Made by a program: the position numbers and the translations under genes
The notes under the pieces: generated by a model
Database searches by the model: none
Told to the model about the DNA's origin: nothing
The model's input: only the letters and a program-made list of their open reading frames with translations
Shown here: positions 55,769-64,000 of the stretch, in pieces
Layout of the letters: every line of letters starts with the position of its first letter
How positions within the stretch are numbered: the first letter of the stretch is position 1
NCBI RefSeq assembly: GCF_003663825.1
Contig: NZ_RCCC01000001.1
Coordinates: 2,612,501-2,676,500, forward strand
Source of the DNA: Acidovorax sp. 106
GTDB taxonomy: Bacteria; Pseudomonadota; Gammaproteobacteria; Burkholderiales; Burkholderiaceae_C
Reading direction: 5' to 3'
DNA: 64,000 nt

Positions 55769-57658
55769 GTGTGCGGCATCGCGGGTTATTACAACACGGA
55801 CCAAAACCCAGCCTCGGCGGTGGTGATCAAACGCATGACCGATGCGATTGCGCACCGGGGACCGGATGGCGAAGGAAGCTACGTTCATGAGGCATTGGCC
55901 TTAGGCCATCGACGTCTTGCCATTATCGACCTCTCGCCCGGGGGGCACCAACCCAAAGCCACTGAAGATGGCCGATACGTTATTGCTTATAACGGGGAAA
56001 TTTACAATTTCAAAGAAATCCGTATGGAACTGGAGAGCTTGGGCCGCCATTTCCATACCCATAGTGATACGGAAGTCCTGCTTTACGCATTTGTTGAATG
56101 GGGCGTGAAATGTTTCAATCGCCTCAACGGCATGTTCGCATTGGCAATTTGGGACAATTTTGAAAAGACTTTGACACTCGCACGCGATCGCTATGGGGTC
56201 AAGCCGCTTTATTATCACAGCTCTGGAAAATCATTTGTTTTTGGCTCTGAAATCAAGGCAATTTTTGCACACGGAGTTGTTGATCCTAAAGTCGATTCAA
56301 TCGGGCTGTTTGAATATCTGAGTTTTCAAAATTTCCTTGCAGATCGAACTATATTTAGCGGAATCAGTCTTTTCCCTGCTGGCACGTATGCAATGGTCAA
56401 AAGCAGCGGTACTGGATCTGTTGATGCCAGTTTCACCCGTTATTGGGACTATCAATTCGTTGAGCCTGAATCCCCGCGAAAATTGGAGGAGTATGCGGAA
56501 GAACTGGATCGCCTGTTCGTGCAGGCTGTCTCTCGGCAACTGGTCAGTGACGTAGACATTGGATCTTATTTGAGTGGTGGGATGGATAGCGGGTCCATCA
56601 CAGCAGTCGCCGCTCAGCAAATTCCATACATGAAAACATTCACCTGCGGCTTCGATTTGAACTCGGCTTCAGGGATTGAACTGGGGTTTGATGAACGCCC
56701 GACGGCTGAATACATGTCTTATCTCTTCAAAACTGAGCATTATGAAATGGTGCTCAAGGCGGGAGATATGGAGCGAGTCATGCCCAAGTTGGCGTGGCAT
56801 ATCGAAGAGCCGCGCGTAGGGCAAAGTTATCCGAATTATTATGCAGCTCAACTGGCCAGCAAATTTGTCAAAGTTGTGCTGTCCGGTGCCGGTGGTGATG
56901 AGCTCTTCGGTGGATATCCGTGGCGATATTATAGAGCGGTGGTCAACAATGATTTTGATCACTACATAGATAAGTACCACGCTTTCTGGCAGCGTTTAGT
57001 TCCTCAAGGGCGAATGTCCTCCGCACTGGCTCCAGTGTGGGCGGAGGTTCAGCACATTGATTCGCGAGACTTGTTCAAGTCTGTCTTTCATCAGCAACCT
57101 CAGAACATTGGCCGTCCGGAAGACTATATCAATCACTCCCTTTACTTTGAAGCTAGGACGTTTCTCCATGGCTTGCTGGTAGTCGAAGACAAATTGAGCA
57201 TGGCCCACGGCATCGAAACGCGAGTTCCATTCCTAGACAATGATCTCGTGGATTTTTCCATGCAATTGCCAGCACGCATGAAGCTTGGAAATTTGGGTGA
57301 AGTGGTCAAGCTGAATGAGAATGAACCCGGGGCGAAGACCGCCAAATATTTTCAGAAAACCAAAGATGGGAAATTGCTTTTGCGCCAGGTTATGCAGCGA
57401 TTGCTGCCACCTGTTATCACGGATCGTGAAAAGCAGGGGTTCTCTGCTCCAGATGCAAGCTGGTTTAAAGGTGAAAGTATTGATTATGTCAAGCGTACTT
57501 TGCTCAGCCCAAATGCGTTGACTCATCAATACTTGGATCGTGACTATGTGAGTGAGATCGTTCGGCAGCACGGCAGTGGAGAAATGAATCACCGCTTGCA
57601 GATCTGGTCGCTGATCAGTCTGGAGTCCATGATCAGACAATTTATAAAAAATGAATAA
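55769..57658 (+). CDS. asnB: Asparagine synthase (glutamine-hydrolysing) family amidotransferase, copy 1
   Basis: This AsnB-type protein of 629 residues has an N-terminal glutaminase with Cys2 exposed after a GTG start (MCGIAGYYN), IAHRGPDGEG, HRRLAIIDLS and YNGEIYNF, and a C-terminal synthetase with the ATP-pyrophosphate loop YLSGGMDSGS near residue 265 and GAGGDELFGGYPWRYYR near 375. GAGG lies 9 bases before GTG 55769. Within a uronic-acid polysaccharide cluster, such proteins amidate sugar carboxyls (known for WbpS-like enzymes), so this copy is probably not a housekeeping asparagine synthetase. It overlaps the next gene by 8 bases. Confidence 0.9.
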   Translation: MCGIAGYYNTDQNPASAVVIKRMTDAIAHRGPDGEGSYVHEALALGHRRLAIIDLSPGGHQPKATEDGRYVIAYNGEIYNFKEIRMELESLGRHFHTHSDTEVLLYAFVEWGVKCFNRLNGMFALAIWDNFEKTLTLARDRYGVKPLYYHSSGKSFVFGSEIKAIFAHGVVDPKVDSIGLFEYLSFQNFLADRTIFSGISLFPAGTYAMVKSSGTGSVDASFTRYWDYQFVEPESPRKLEEYAEELDRLFVQAVSRQLVSDVDIGSYLSGGMDSGSITAVAAQQIPYMKTFTCGFDLNSASGIELGFDERPTAEYMSYLFKTEHYEMVLKAGDMERVMPKLAWHIEEPRVGQSYPNYYAAQLASKFVKVVLSGAGGDELFGGYPWRYYRAVVNNDFDHYIDKYHAFWQRLVPQGRMSSALAPVWAEVQHIDSRDLFKSVFHQQPQNIGRPEDYINHSLYFEARTFLHGLLVVEDKLSMAHGIETRVPFLDNDLVDFSMQLPARMKLGNLGEVVKLNENEPGAKTAKYFQKTKDGKLLLRQVMQRLLPPVITDREKQGFSAPDASWFKGESIDYVKRTLLSPNALTHQYLDRDYVSEIVRQHGSGEMNHRLQIWSLISLESMIRQFIKNE

Positions 57659-59171
57659 AAGAATTTCTTCCTCAGAGAGGCCTTATAAAGTATTGCATAT
57701 TGGTAATATTGCTAATAATGCTTATCTGAACGCGAAATTGCTTCTTAGGCACGGCGTTGAATCAGATGTAATTTGCGCGGATTATTACCATATCATGGGC
57801 GCCCCAGAATGGGAGGATGCGGTATTTGATTTTGAGGGAATCGATCACTTCAATCCGGATTGGGCCAATCTGGATTTGCAAGGATTTCAAAGGCCAAATT
57901 GGTTTCATTCGGGTGCCTTAGGTCAAATCCTGGCTGAACTGGCTGGAGATGCTGCGGCTCCAGAGCAGAAGATGGGGCGTCTATCGCGAATCATCGGGAC
58001 AGCGCACAGCCACGCATTTGGGGGAACGCTTGAGCTTCTTTTGAATGATGCTTGGACGAAGCTTTTCGGATACAAACAAAAATCCTTGGTCAACCTGCTG
58101 ACTAGGGTTTCGGTTCCGATTCTGCATGTCATGTGTCGCTTGCATTTTTATGCTGAATCTGCCTTGAAAAAAAATGGAGGGGATCGGTTCGCAAAAATAC
58201 GCGTTACTTTGGATCAGATCAAAAGACGTACCAAATGTGACCTGAGGCGTTCAGAGGCAGTCCCTTATTTTTTTTATCAGGCTTTGTGGGAACGGGTTTT
58301 TAAGAAATATGATGCGGTTATCGGATATTCCATAGATGGAATTTATCCACTGATATGCGATAAAAAATACATTGCCTTTGAGCATGGAACGATCAGGAAA
58401 ATTCCGTTTGTCGATGATGCTCTGGGGCGAATCTGCAAAGCCGTTTATAAAGCCGCAGATAAAGTAATTATCACCAACTGCGACAACGTCAAGGCTGCAA
58501 AGAAGTTGCAGCTAAAAGACTATCGATTTATACCTCATCCGATCAATGAGGAGGTTCAGAAGGTGCAGCTTCCGCCTAGTTGTACCGAGCGCCTTAATGA
58601 ACAGGAATTTATCGTCTTTCATCCCGCCCGACACCATTGGGATAGGCATCGCGATCCCAGTTGGGAAAAGGGAAATGACAAAATCATCGCAGGCTTTGCA
58701 AGATTTAGAAAAACAACCAGTGTCAAAACTGTTTTGGTCCTTACTGAATGGGGTTTGACGATAGAGCATAGCCGACGGCTTATCAAAAAATTGGGTATTG
58801 AAGATGCCGTGGTGTGGATACCAGTCCTACCCAATCAGCACATGATTGAAATGATCAGTCTGTCTCACGTCGTGGTGGATCAAATCGGTGTAGGTGCTTT
58901 CGGGAGCTTGGCCGCTAAATCGTTGATGTGTGGAAAGGCGACCCTGTGTCATATTGACCCGGAGCCGCACAGGGCTTGCTTCGATGTCATTCCTCCGCTC
59001 ATCAGCGTGGAGTCGCATGTTGATGTTGCCGCTCGTCTACAACAACTCGCGAGTGATATTCCCTATCGCAATAGCGTTGAGAATGAATCTCGAGAATGGT
59101 ATTTGCAGCATCATTCCAATAGATTGATCGCCGAGCGCCTCGTTGGATTGATTAAAGAAATCGCCGCATAA
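57651..59171 (+). CDS. Glycosyltransferase-like protein (GT-B fold)
   Basis: This 506-residue protein looks like a GT-B glycosyltransferase but was not matched to a specific enzyme. The N-terminal half begins KVLHIGNIANNAYLNAKLL and includes a large insertion to about residue 210; the donor half has FHPARHHWDRHRDPSWEKGN, VWIPVLPNQHMIEMISLS and VVVDQIGVGAFGSLAAKSLM, with the same VVDQ..G..G..A.....GK pattern as the two other transferases in the cluster. The gene overlaps asnB by 8 bases and is AT-rich. Its role is probably one sugar-addition step. Confidence 0.75.
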   Translation: MNKRISSSERPYKVLHIGNIANNAYLNAKLLLRHGVESDVICADYYHIMGAPEWEDAVFDFEGIDHFNPDWANLDLQGFQRPNWFHSGALGQILAELAGDAAAPEQKMGRLSRIIGTAHSHAFGGTLELLLNDAWTKLFGYKQKSLVNLLTRVSVPILHVMCRLHFYAESALKKNGGDRFAKIRVTLDQIKRRTKCDLRRSEAVPYFFYQALWERVFKKYDAVIGYSIDGIYPLICDKKYIAFEHGTIRKIPFVDDALGRICKAVYKAADKVIITNCDNVKAAKKLQLKDYRFIPHPINEEVQKVQLPPSCTERLNEQEFIVFHPARHHWDRHRDPSWEKGNDKIIAGFARFRKTTSVKTVLVLTEWGLTIEHSRRLIKKLGIEDAVVWIPVLPNQHMIEMISLSHVVVDQIGVGAFGSLAAKSLMCGKATLCHIDPEPHRACFDVIPPLISVESHVDVAARLQQLASDIPYRNSVENESREWYLQHHSNRLIAERLVGLIKEIAA

Positions 59172-59255
59172 ATCCGGGCAATAGTTATTCATTGACCGCA
59201 GAGGTGGCTATATCGCCATGATGCTCGTGTCGATTCAGGATCTTTAGGTTGGCCG

Positions 59256-60440
59256 ATGTATATTTTTCGTGGAGGAATGATTTCTCTCCTCAATTCGGTT
59301 TCTATTCTTTTGCTGCCCTTGATTGCGGCACTGAGGATGTCATTGAAGTGGGTGCGAGGGCAAGCGCCTGTCAGTATTTGGACTGGTGCACCCATCCTAA
59401 ATATGGCAATCAACTCCAGCGCGGAGAGGTTGACAGGTGCCAAGTCTTATTCGGTAGTTGCTCATACCTATTTCATCACCAATAAATTCGATTTCGATCT
59501 TCAAAGGCTTCCTCTTGGGCGAGTTTTTAACACGCAATATAGATACATTGCTTTTTGGATCATTTGTTTGATCGCTGATCGTGTTCATATTTATTTGGAT
59601 GGGGGTATCTTGCCGAACGCAAAGATGCGATCCTTCAACAAATTGGAGCTCTTCACCTATAAATTGTTGGCAGTAGATGTGTTTGCGTGGACCTATGGTG
59701 GAGATTGCCGCACCCAGCGCATCACCCGTTCGCTGGGAGACCCGAACTGCTGCACGGATTGCACCGCTCAAAATTCAGCATGTATCTGTGATGAGGGCTT
59801 GTTTCGACCTCGATATGACTATGCGCGAGATAAATGCGTGGCAATTTTCTCGATGGGGGACATGATTGAGTACACTCCCGGAAGCGTAAACACACTATAT
59901 TTCTGGCCGCTGGATATTGTCGATGAAAAATATAAAAATATCCAGACTGTTTCTGAATTGAATCCACCATTGGTGCGGATTGTCCACGCTCCCAACCATC
60001 GGATGTTCAAGGGCACGAGATTCATAGAGGCGGCTGTTTCTGAATTATCTGCCGAAGGATTGGCTGTGGAGCTCGTGCTGGTTGAGAGGGTTCCAAATCA
60101 GCAGGCCCTCAAGATCTACCAAACGGCTGATATTATTGTGGATCAAGTTATGGTGGGTTTTCATGGGTTTTTTGCTCTTGAGGCAATGGCCATGAGCAAG
60201 CCGGTCGTGTGTTTCATTCGCGAACCGGAGCGCTATCTTATTGATGCAAAAAACTCTCCCATTATTAATGCCAATCCGGAGAACATCAAAGAGGTGCTCC
60301 GATCATGGGTGAATGCAAGTCGGTCGGAACGTCTCAATCGGGGCCTGCAGGGTCGCAATTTTATTGAAAAGCATTATTCTATGGATGCTTTTGCCAAACG
60401 CTTGGGCAAGGCATATACAGAGCTTGGAGTGTCTAAATGA
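59256..60440 (+). CDS. Glycosyltransferase-like protein with cysteine cluster, copy 1
   Basis: This 394-residue protein has an N-terminal acceptor domain with a Cys-rich insertion near residues 165-190 (WTYGGDCRTQR, then CCTDCTAQNSACIC) and a GT4-like donor domain with IVHAPNHRMFKGTRFIEAAV, VELVLVERVPNQQALKIYQ and IIVDQVMVGFHGFFALEAMA. The same pattern occurs in the protein at 61297. Metal binding by the Cys cluster is inferred. The start is uncertain; there is no strong ribosome site. The next gene overlaps by ATGA. Confidence 0.75.
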   Translation: MYIFRGGMISLLNSVSILLLPLIAALRMSLKWVRGQAPVSIWTGAPILNMAINSSAERLTGAKSYSVVAHTYFITNKFDFDLQRLPLGRVFNTQYRYIAFWIICLIADRVHIYLDGGILPNAKMRSFNKLELFTYKLLAVDVFAWTYGGDCRTQRITRSLGDPNCCTDCTAQNSACICDEGLFRPRYDYARDKCVAIFSMGDMIEYTPGSVNTLYFWPLDIVDEKYKNIQTVSELNPPLVRIVHAPNHRMFKGTRFIEAAVSELSAEGLAVELVLVERVPNQQALKIYQTADIIVDQVMVGFHGFFALEAMAMSKPVVCFIREPERYLIDAKNSPIINANPENIKEVLRSWVNASRSERLNRGLQGRNFIEKHYSMDAFAKRLGKAYTELGVSK

Positions 60441-61300
60441 GATATTGTGTCGTCGGGTCTGGTGGTTATATAGGTCGGTTTCTTTGCGAGCATTTGGTCA
60501 AACAGGGGCACTCTGTCGACAAGGTTAGCTCCTCGCTGGCAGGAGGCATCGACCCAACCACAGGACTGTTGCCCGAGTTGGATTTGGCACAGGTTGACGT
60601 TGTGGTGTATCTGGCTCAGTCGCCGTTCTATCGGCAGTTGCCTCAGCGGGCCCCCCATCTTCTGGCGGTCAATTGCGTCAGTGCGGTCCATGTTGCTATC
60701 GCTGCTCAGGTATCGAACGTTTCCAAGTTTATTTACGCATCGACGGGAAACGTCTACCAAGCATCTTTTGATGCATTCAAAGAGCATTCCACGCTGGAAC
60801 GTGGGAACTGGTATTCGCTATCGAAAATAATGGGCGAGGAAGGTTTGCGCCTGGCCGCCGGTGGAATGGACCTAACGTGCCTTAGGATTTTCGGCGTGTA
60901 CGGGCCCGGCCAAGCAGACAAGCTCATCCCCAATCTCATAGCGCGCGTGAAACGGGGTGAAACCGTGACCGTTGATCGCCAGCCCTCCGCAGCGGAGGCC
61001 CAGCCTGAAGGGTTGAGAACCAATCCCATCTATATCGATGACACTGTGCGGGCCATCGAAATGGTTGCTGGGATTCGCGGTGTGCCGGTCATGAACTTTG
61101 CAGGCGATGAAGTGCTTTCGATCCGGCAGATGGTGGAAATCATTGGCGAAGTGGCTGGTACCTCGCCGCAGGTGGCCGTGAACGATCGTGAGCGGCCAGG
61201 GGATCTGATCGGGGACACGTCCCTTTTCCGCTCTCACTACACCCTTCCGCTGACCCCATTTAAAGAGGGCATTCAAAAGGTGCTAGAAGCCTCGCAATGA
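60437..61300 (+). CDS. NAD-dependent epimerase/dehydratase family protein
   Basis: This extended SDR of 287 residues has MRYCVVGSGGYIGRFLCEHL, a short central domain, KFIYASTGNVYQ, the catalytic pair in WYSLSKIMGEEGL and LRIFGVYGPGQADK. An NDP-sugar reductase, epimerase or dehydratase is possible; the substrate is unknown. It overlaps both neighbours by four bases (ATGA), so it belongs to the same translationally coupled unit as the two Cys-cluster transferases. GC content rises again from here. Confidence 0.85.
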   Translation: MRYCVVGSGGYIGRFLCEHLVKQGHSVDKVSSSLAGGIDPTTGLLPELDLAQVDVVVYLAQSPFYRQLPQRAPHLLAVNCVSAVHVAIAAQVSNVSKFIYASTGNVYQASFDAFKEHSTLERGNWYSLSKIMGEEGLRLAAGGMDLTCLRIFGVYGPGQADKLIPNLIARVKRGETVTVDRQPSAAEAQPEGLRTNPIYIDDTVRAIEMVAGIRGVPVMNFAGDEVLSIRQMVEIIGEVAGTSPQVAVNDRERPGDLIGDTSLFRSHYTLPLTPFKEGIQKVLEASQ

Positions 61301-62373
61301 GGGTTCTTCATCTTCCCACCTCTATTGGCAACAATGCCTGGGCCCTTTCCAGGGGCGAGCGGGCATTGGGCGTGCACAGCGATACTTTGGTGACTCAGAC
61401 GTCCTATCTGGACTACCCTGCCGACTCGATCGTCGACCTCAGCGGTTCCCGTACGGCATTGGGAAGGTGGTATCTCCTGCTCAAGGCGTTCCTGTCTCTG
61501 AGGGCGCGCTATGACGTATTTCACTTCAACTGGGGCTCGTCATTGTTCACGATGCGCGGGATCAATCTGCAGCACCTTGAACTGCCTTTCTACCCTGACA
61601 CAGCGGCCTTGTTTGCGACCTATAACGGGTGCGATGCCCGTCAGAAATTGCCCACGCTGGCCAAAGGTGGCTTTAGCGCCTGTGAGCATTGCGTCGTCCG
61701 GGATTGCGGACCAGCCCTCGACAGGAGCCGCGAGGCTGGAATCATCAAGATGGAACGCCATGCTCAGCACCTCTGGGCGTTGAATCCCGACTTGCTCCCC
61801 TTTTTGCCAAACCAGCGTTCTGGATTCCTTCCATATGCCGTGCCCATTGTGGAGAAGGCGAGGCCACTGAGGAATAAGGCCAGACGCCGCCTGCGTGTCG
61901 CGCATGCCCCGACCAATCGCGAAATCAAGGGCACTGCGTTTCTTCTGAACGCGGTGGAACAAATTAACAGGCGACATCACGACGCCATCGAACTTGTTTT
62001 GGTCGAGGGTAAATCACATGCCGAGGCGCTTGAAATCTATGGGGCCGCGGATGTCGTCGTGGACCAGTTATTGATAGGCTGGTATGGAGCATTCGCAGTC
62101 GAAACGATGATGCTGGGAAAGCCTGTCGTTGTGCGGATAGATGCACGGGATGCACATGCGGTGCCTGGACCGATGCGCGAAGAGCTTTTGCAAGCCGTCA
62201 TTCAGGCAGATCCGAACACCATTGAAGAGGTTCTTGAAGGGTTATTGGATTCGCCCGCAAAGTTAGCCGGATACGCAGAAGCCTGCTTTGAATATGCCCG
62301 CAGGTGGCATGACCCCGTTCATGTCGCTTCATTGACCGTGGCCAAGTACGAAGAAGCGTTGAAGGCGAAATAA
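61297..62373 (+). CDS. Glycosyltransferase-like protein with cysteine cluster, copy 2
   Basis: This 358-residue GT4-like protein begins MRVLHLPTSIGNNAWALSRG and continues with DVFHFNWGSSLF, TYNGCDARQKLP, a cluster ACEHCVVRDCG, then RVAHAPTNREIKGTAFLLNA, IELVLVEGKSHAEALEIYG and VVVDQLLIGWYGAFAVETMM. The Cys cluster and donor blocks align with the protein at 59256, so the two are paralogues from different compositional backgrounds. Its start overlaps the SDR stop. The second amidotransferase starts two bases after its stop. Confidence 0.78.
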   Translation: MRVLHLPTSIGNNAWALSRGERALGVHSDTLVTQTSYLDYPADSIVDLSGSRTALGRWYLLLKAFLSLRARYDVFHFNWGSSLFTMRGINLQHLELPFYPDTAALFATYNGCDARQKLPTLAKGGFSACEHCVVRDCGPALDRSREAGIIKMERHAQHLWALNPDLLPFLPNQRSGFLPYAVPIVEKARPLRNKARRRLRVAHAPTNREIKGTAFLLNAVEQINRRHHDAIELVLVEGKSHAEALEIYGAADVVVDQLLIGWYGAFAVETMMLGKPVVVRIDARDAHAVPGPMREELLQAVIQADPNTIEEVLEGLLDSPAKLAGYAEACFEYARRWHDPVHVASLTVAKYEEALKAK

Positions 62374-62375
62374 GC

Positions 62376-64000
62376 ATGTGCGGCATTCTTGGTTTGTATG
62401 GCGCTGGCCGTCTCGACAATGCTGAGGAGAGGCTCGAGCTGGGCCTTTCGAAGTTGGGGCGCCGGGGCCCCGACGATCATGGGTTGTCGAGCGTGTGGTT
62501 ACCCGATGGCCAAATGCACCTTGGGCACACCCGTCTCAGTGTCATCGACCTGACAGATGCAGCACACCAGCCCATGGCGAGCCGGGACGGGCGATTCTTG
62601 CTGGTCTTCAACGGAGAGATTTACAACTATCGCGAGCTTCGTTCAGAACTTCAATCTCTTGGCCGTCATTTCCACTCAGCCTCCGACACGGAAGTGCTGC
62701 TGCAGGCTTGGGCCCAATGGGGGGGCGCTGCACTTGCCCGGTTTGTCGGCATGTTCGCCTTCGTCATTTTCGACCGCGAAACGAACTTGCTGCATGGGGC
62801 CCGCGATGCCTTTGGCATCAAGCCGCTCTACTACCACAAGGATGATCGGAATTTTTGTTTCGCCTCTGAGATTCCTGCGGTCCAGGCATTGCGGTCGTTC
62901 ACGCCAGCACTTGACTGGCAGGTCGCCTATGACTATCTGGCGCATGGTTCCTATGACACAGGCGAGCGCACCTTCTTTGCCGAAGTGCGTGCGCTGCCAC
63001 CTGGACACCGTTTCACCTACGACCCGGGCTCCAAGAGCTTAGTGCTTGAACGCTGGTGGGCACCAAAGATTGCACCAACTCAGCGGCTGACGATCGACGA
63101 CGCGGCACAGGCGCTTCGCGGCCATCTGTTGGACAGCGTGCGGCTTCATCTTCGCAGCGATGTACCCCTAGGGGCCGCGTTATCGGGGGGGCTCGATTCC
63201 TCCGCCATAGTGGGTTGCATGCGGCATCTCGAGCCCGAAGCGCCCATACACACGTTTAGTTTCATTGCGGCCGGGGACTCGGTTTCGGAAGAGCAATGGG
63301 TCGACCGTATGACTGCGCACGTTGGTGCGGTGTCGCACAAGCTGAGCATCACGCCGCAGGAGCTTGCAGCCGACCTGGACGACATGATCGCGACGCAGGG
63401 TGAGCCCTTCGGTAGCACCAGCATTTATGCCCAATACCGGGTGTTTCAGCTGGCACGGGAGCACGGTGTGACCGTGACGCTCGATGGACAAGGCGCGGAT
63501 GAACTGTGCGGCGGTTATGTCGGCTATCCTGGGCCGCGCGTACGCAGTCTCCTGGACGAAGGGCAGTGGCTGGGTGCGGCTGCATTCTTGCGGGATTGGG
63601 GGCGTTGGCCTGGTAGGGCGTCGCTGGACGGATTCAAGGCTGCAGTAGCGGAATACACCAGCGATTCCGCCTACCAAACGCTGCGCAGCTTGAACGGTGC
63701 GAAGGCCTGTCCGCCTTGGTTGGATGGACATGTATTGGCCGATGCAGGCGTGGCGCTGCGTTTTCCACGCGAATTGCCACCTCAGACGGCCCCTGGTCGC
63801 CGGCTGGTGGCAGAGTTGGCCCGCTCGTTGCACGGCGTTGGATTGCCAGGCCTGCTTCGCCACGGTGACCGCAATTCCATGCGGTTTTCAGTAGAGAGTC
63901 GTGTACCGTTTTTGACGACGGAACTGGCCGACTTTTTACTGACGCTGCCGGAGGAATATTTGGTGTCACCCCAAGGCGAAACCAAGCATCTGCTGCGCCG
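62376..64000 (+). CDS. Asparagine synthase family amidotransferase, copy 2 (3' truncated by window end)
   Basis: The frame from ATG 62376 stays open to the right edge, giving at least 541 codons. Cys2 follows the start (MCGILGLYG). The glutaminase domain shows GRRGPDDHG, HTRLSVIDLTDAAHQP and FNGEIYNY; the synthetase domain has ALSGGLDSSAIVG near residue 268, DGQGADELCGGY near 370 and FSVESRVPFL near 505. It is a divergent relative of copy 1, not a recent duplicate. A role in amidating a uronic acid is likely from the context. Confidence 0.9.
   Translation, partial: MCGILGLYGAGRLDNAEERLELGLSKLGRRGPDDHGLSSVWLPDGQMHLGHTRLSVIDLTDAAHQPMASRDGRFLLVFNGEIYNYRELRSELQSLGRHFHSASDTEVLLQAWAQWGGAALARFVGMFAFVIFDRETNLLHGARDAFGIKPLYYHKDDRNFCFASEIPAVQALRSFTPALDWQVAYDYLAHGSYDTGERTFFAEVRALPPGHRFTYDPGSKSLVLERWWAPKIAPTQRLTIDDAAQALRGHLLDSVRLHLRSDVPLGAALSGGLDSSAIVGCMRHLEPEAPIHTFSFIAAGDSVSEEQWVDRMTAHVGAVSHKLSITPQELAADLDDMIATQGEPFGSTSIYAQYRVFQLAREHGVTVTLDGQGADELCGGYVGYPGPRVRSLLDEGQWLGAAAFLRDWGRWPGRASLDGFKAAVAEYTSDSAYQTLRSLNGAKACPPWLDGHVLADAGVALRFPRELPPQTAPGRRLVAELARSLHGVGLPGLLRHGDRNSMRFSVESRVPFLTTELADFLLTLPEEYLVSPQGETKHLLR

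Noticed and set aside
62495..63259. Plus-strand ORFs of 67-161 codons near the right edge
   Set aside because: They are out-of-frame within the second asparagine-synthase-like gene, whose own frame is open to the window end.

Overview
This window looks like a chromosomal segment of a betaproteobacterium of the order Burkholderiales, most probably family Comamonadaceae and Acidovorax-like. The evidence is high GC and strong codon bias in most genes, glucose use through Entner-Doudoroff genes under a HexR-type regulator, a groESL operon carrying both a CIRCE operator and a sigma-32-type promoter, and many copies of a short AGCGCTT...AAGCGCT intergenic palindrome of the kind I associate with this family. 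Species assignment is inference. No rRNA, tRNA, CRISPR array, prophage or transposase gene was seen.

Layout. 1-6.4 kb: a dipeptide/oligopeptide-type ABC importer (partial permease, substrate-binding protein, second permease, two ATPases) with an M20 amidohydrolase gene inside it. 6.5-9 kb: a secreted 5'-nucleotidase-type lipoprotein and a DoxX protein. 9.1-10.0 kb: a gene-free block built as a large imperfect inverted repeat. 10-12.1 kb: a TetR regulator divergent from a FabF-type ketosynthase. 12.1-14.1 kb: hexR divergent from transaldolase. 14.3-22.8 kb: an NDH-2-like oxidoreductase and a tripartite RND efflux operon, divergent from an AraC regulator. 22.8-25.3 kb: a TctE/TctD-like two-component system divergent from a sugar importer. 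25.4-32.5 kb: sugar-binding protein, porin, two permeases, ATPase, glucokinase and a VOC protein. 33.0-42.3 kb: zwf, pgi, an AGE-family epimerase, an SMP-30 lactonase, edd and eda. 42.5-44.6 kb: a TonB-dependent siderophore receptor with a possible Fur box. 44.8-46.8 kb: groEL and groES. 47.2 kb to the right edge: a surface-polysaccharide cluster.

From 12 to 42 kb the genes form nearly a complete route: outer-membrane porin, ABC uptake, glucokinase, G6P dehydrogenase, a lactonase, Edd and Eda, with Pgi and Tal linking to other sugar-phosphate pools. Six similar 15-bp boxes resembling TGTAAY-NNN-RTTACA lie upstream of hexR/tal, the sugar-binding protein, glk, zwf, pgi and the lactonase, so the region may be one locally clustered HexR regulon. 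A 270-bp element with terminal inverted repeats lies between the lactonase-side box and edd.

The polysaccharide cluster encodes GDP-mannose synthesis (ManC), a TviB/WbpO-type UDP-HexNAc dehydrogenase followed by WbpB, WbpE and WbpD (a predicted UDP-2,3-diacetamido-glucuronate route), an ABC-2 exporter (Wzm/Wzt), two SDR epimerases, three glycosyltransferase-like proteins and two asparagine-synthase-like amidotransferases. The second amidotransferase runs off the right edge. Uronic acid synthesis together with two amidotransferases suggests a polymer with amidated uronic acids. Base composition changes several times along this cluster, which suggests mosaic assembly by horizontal exchange.
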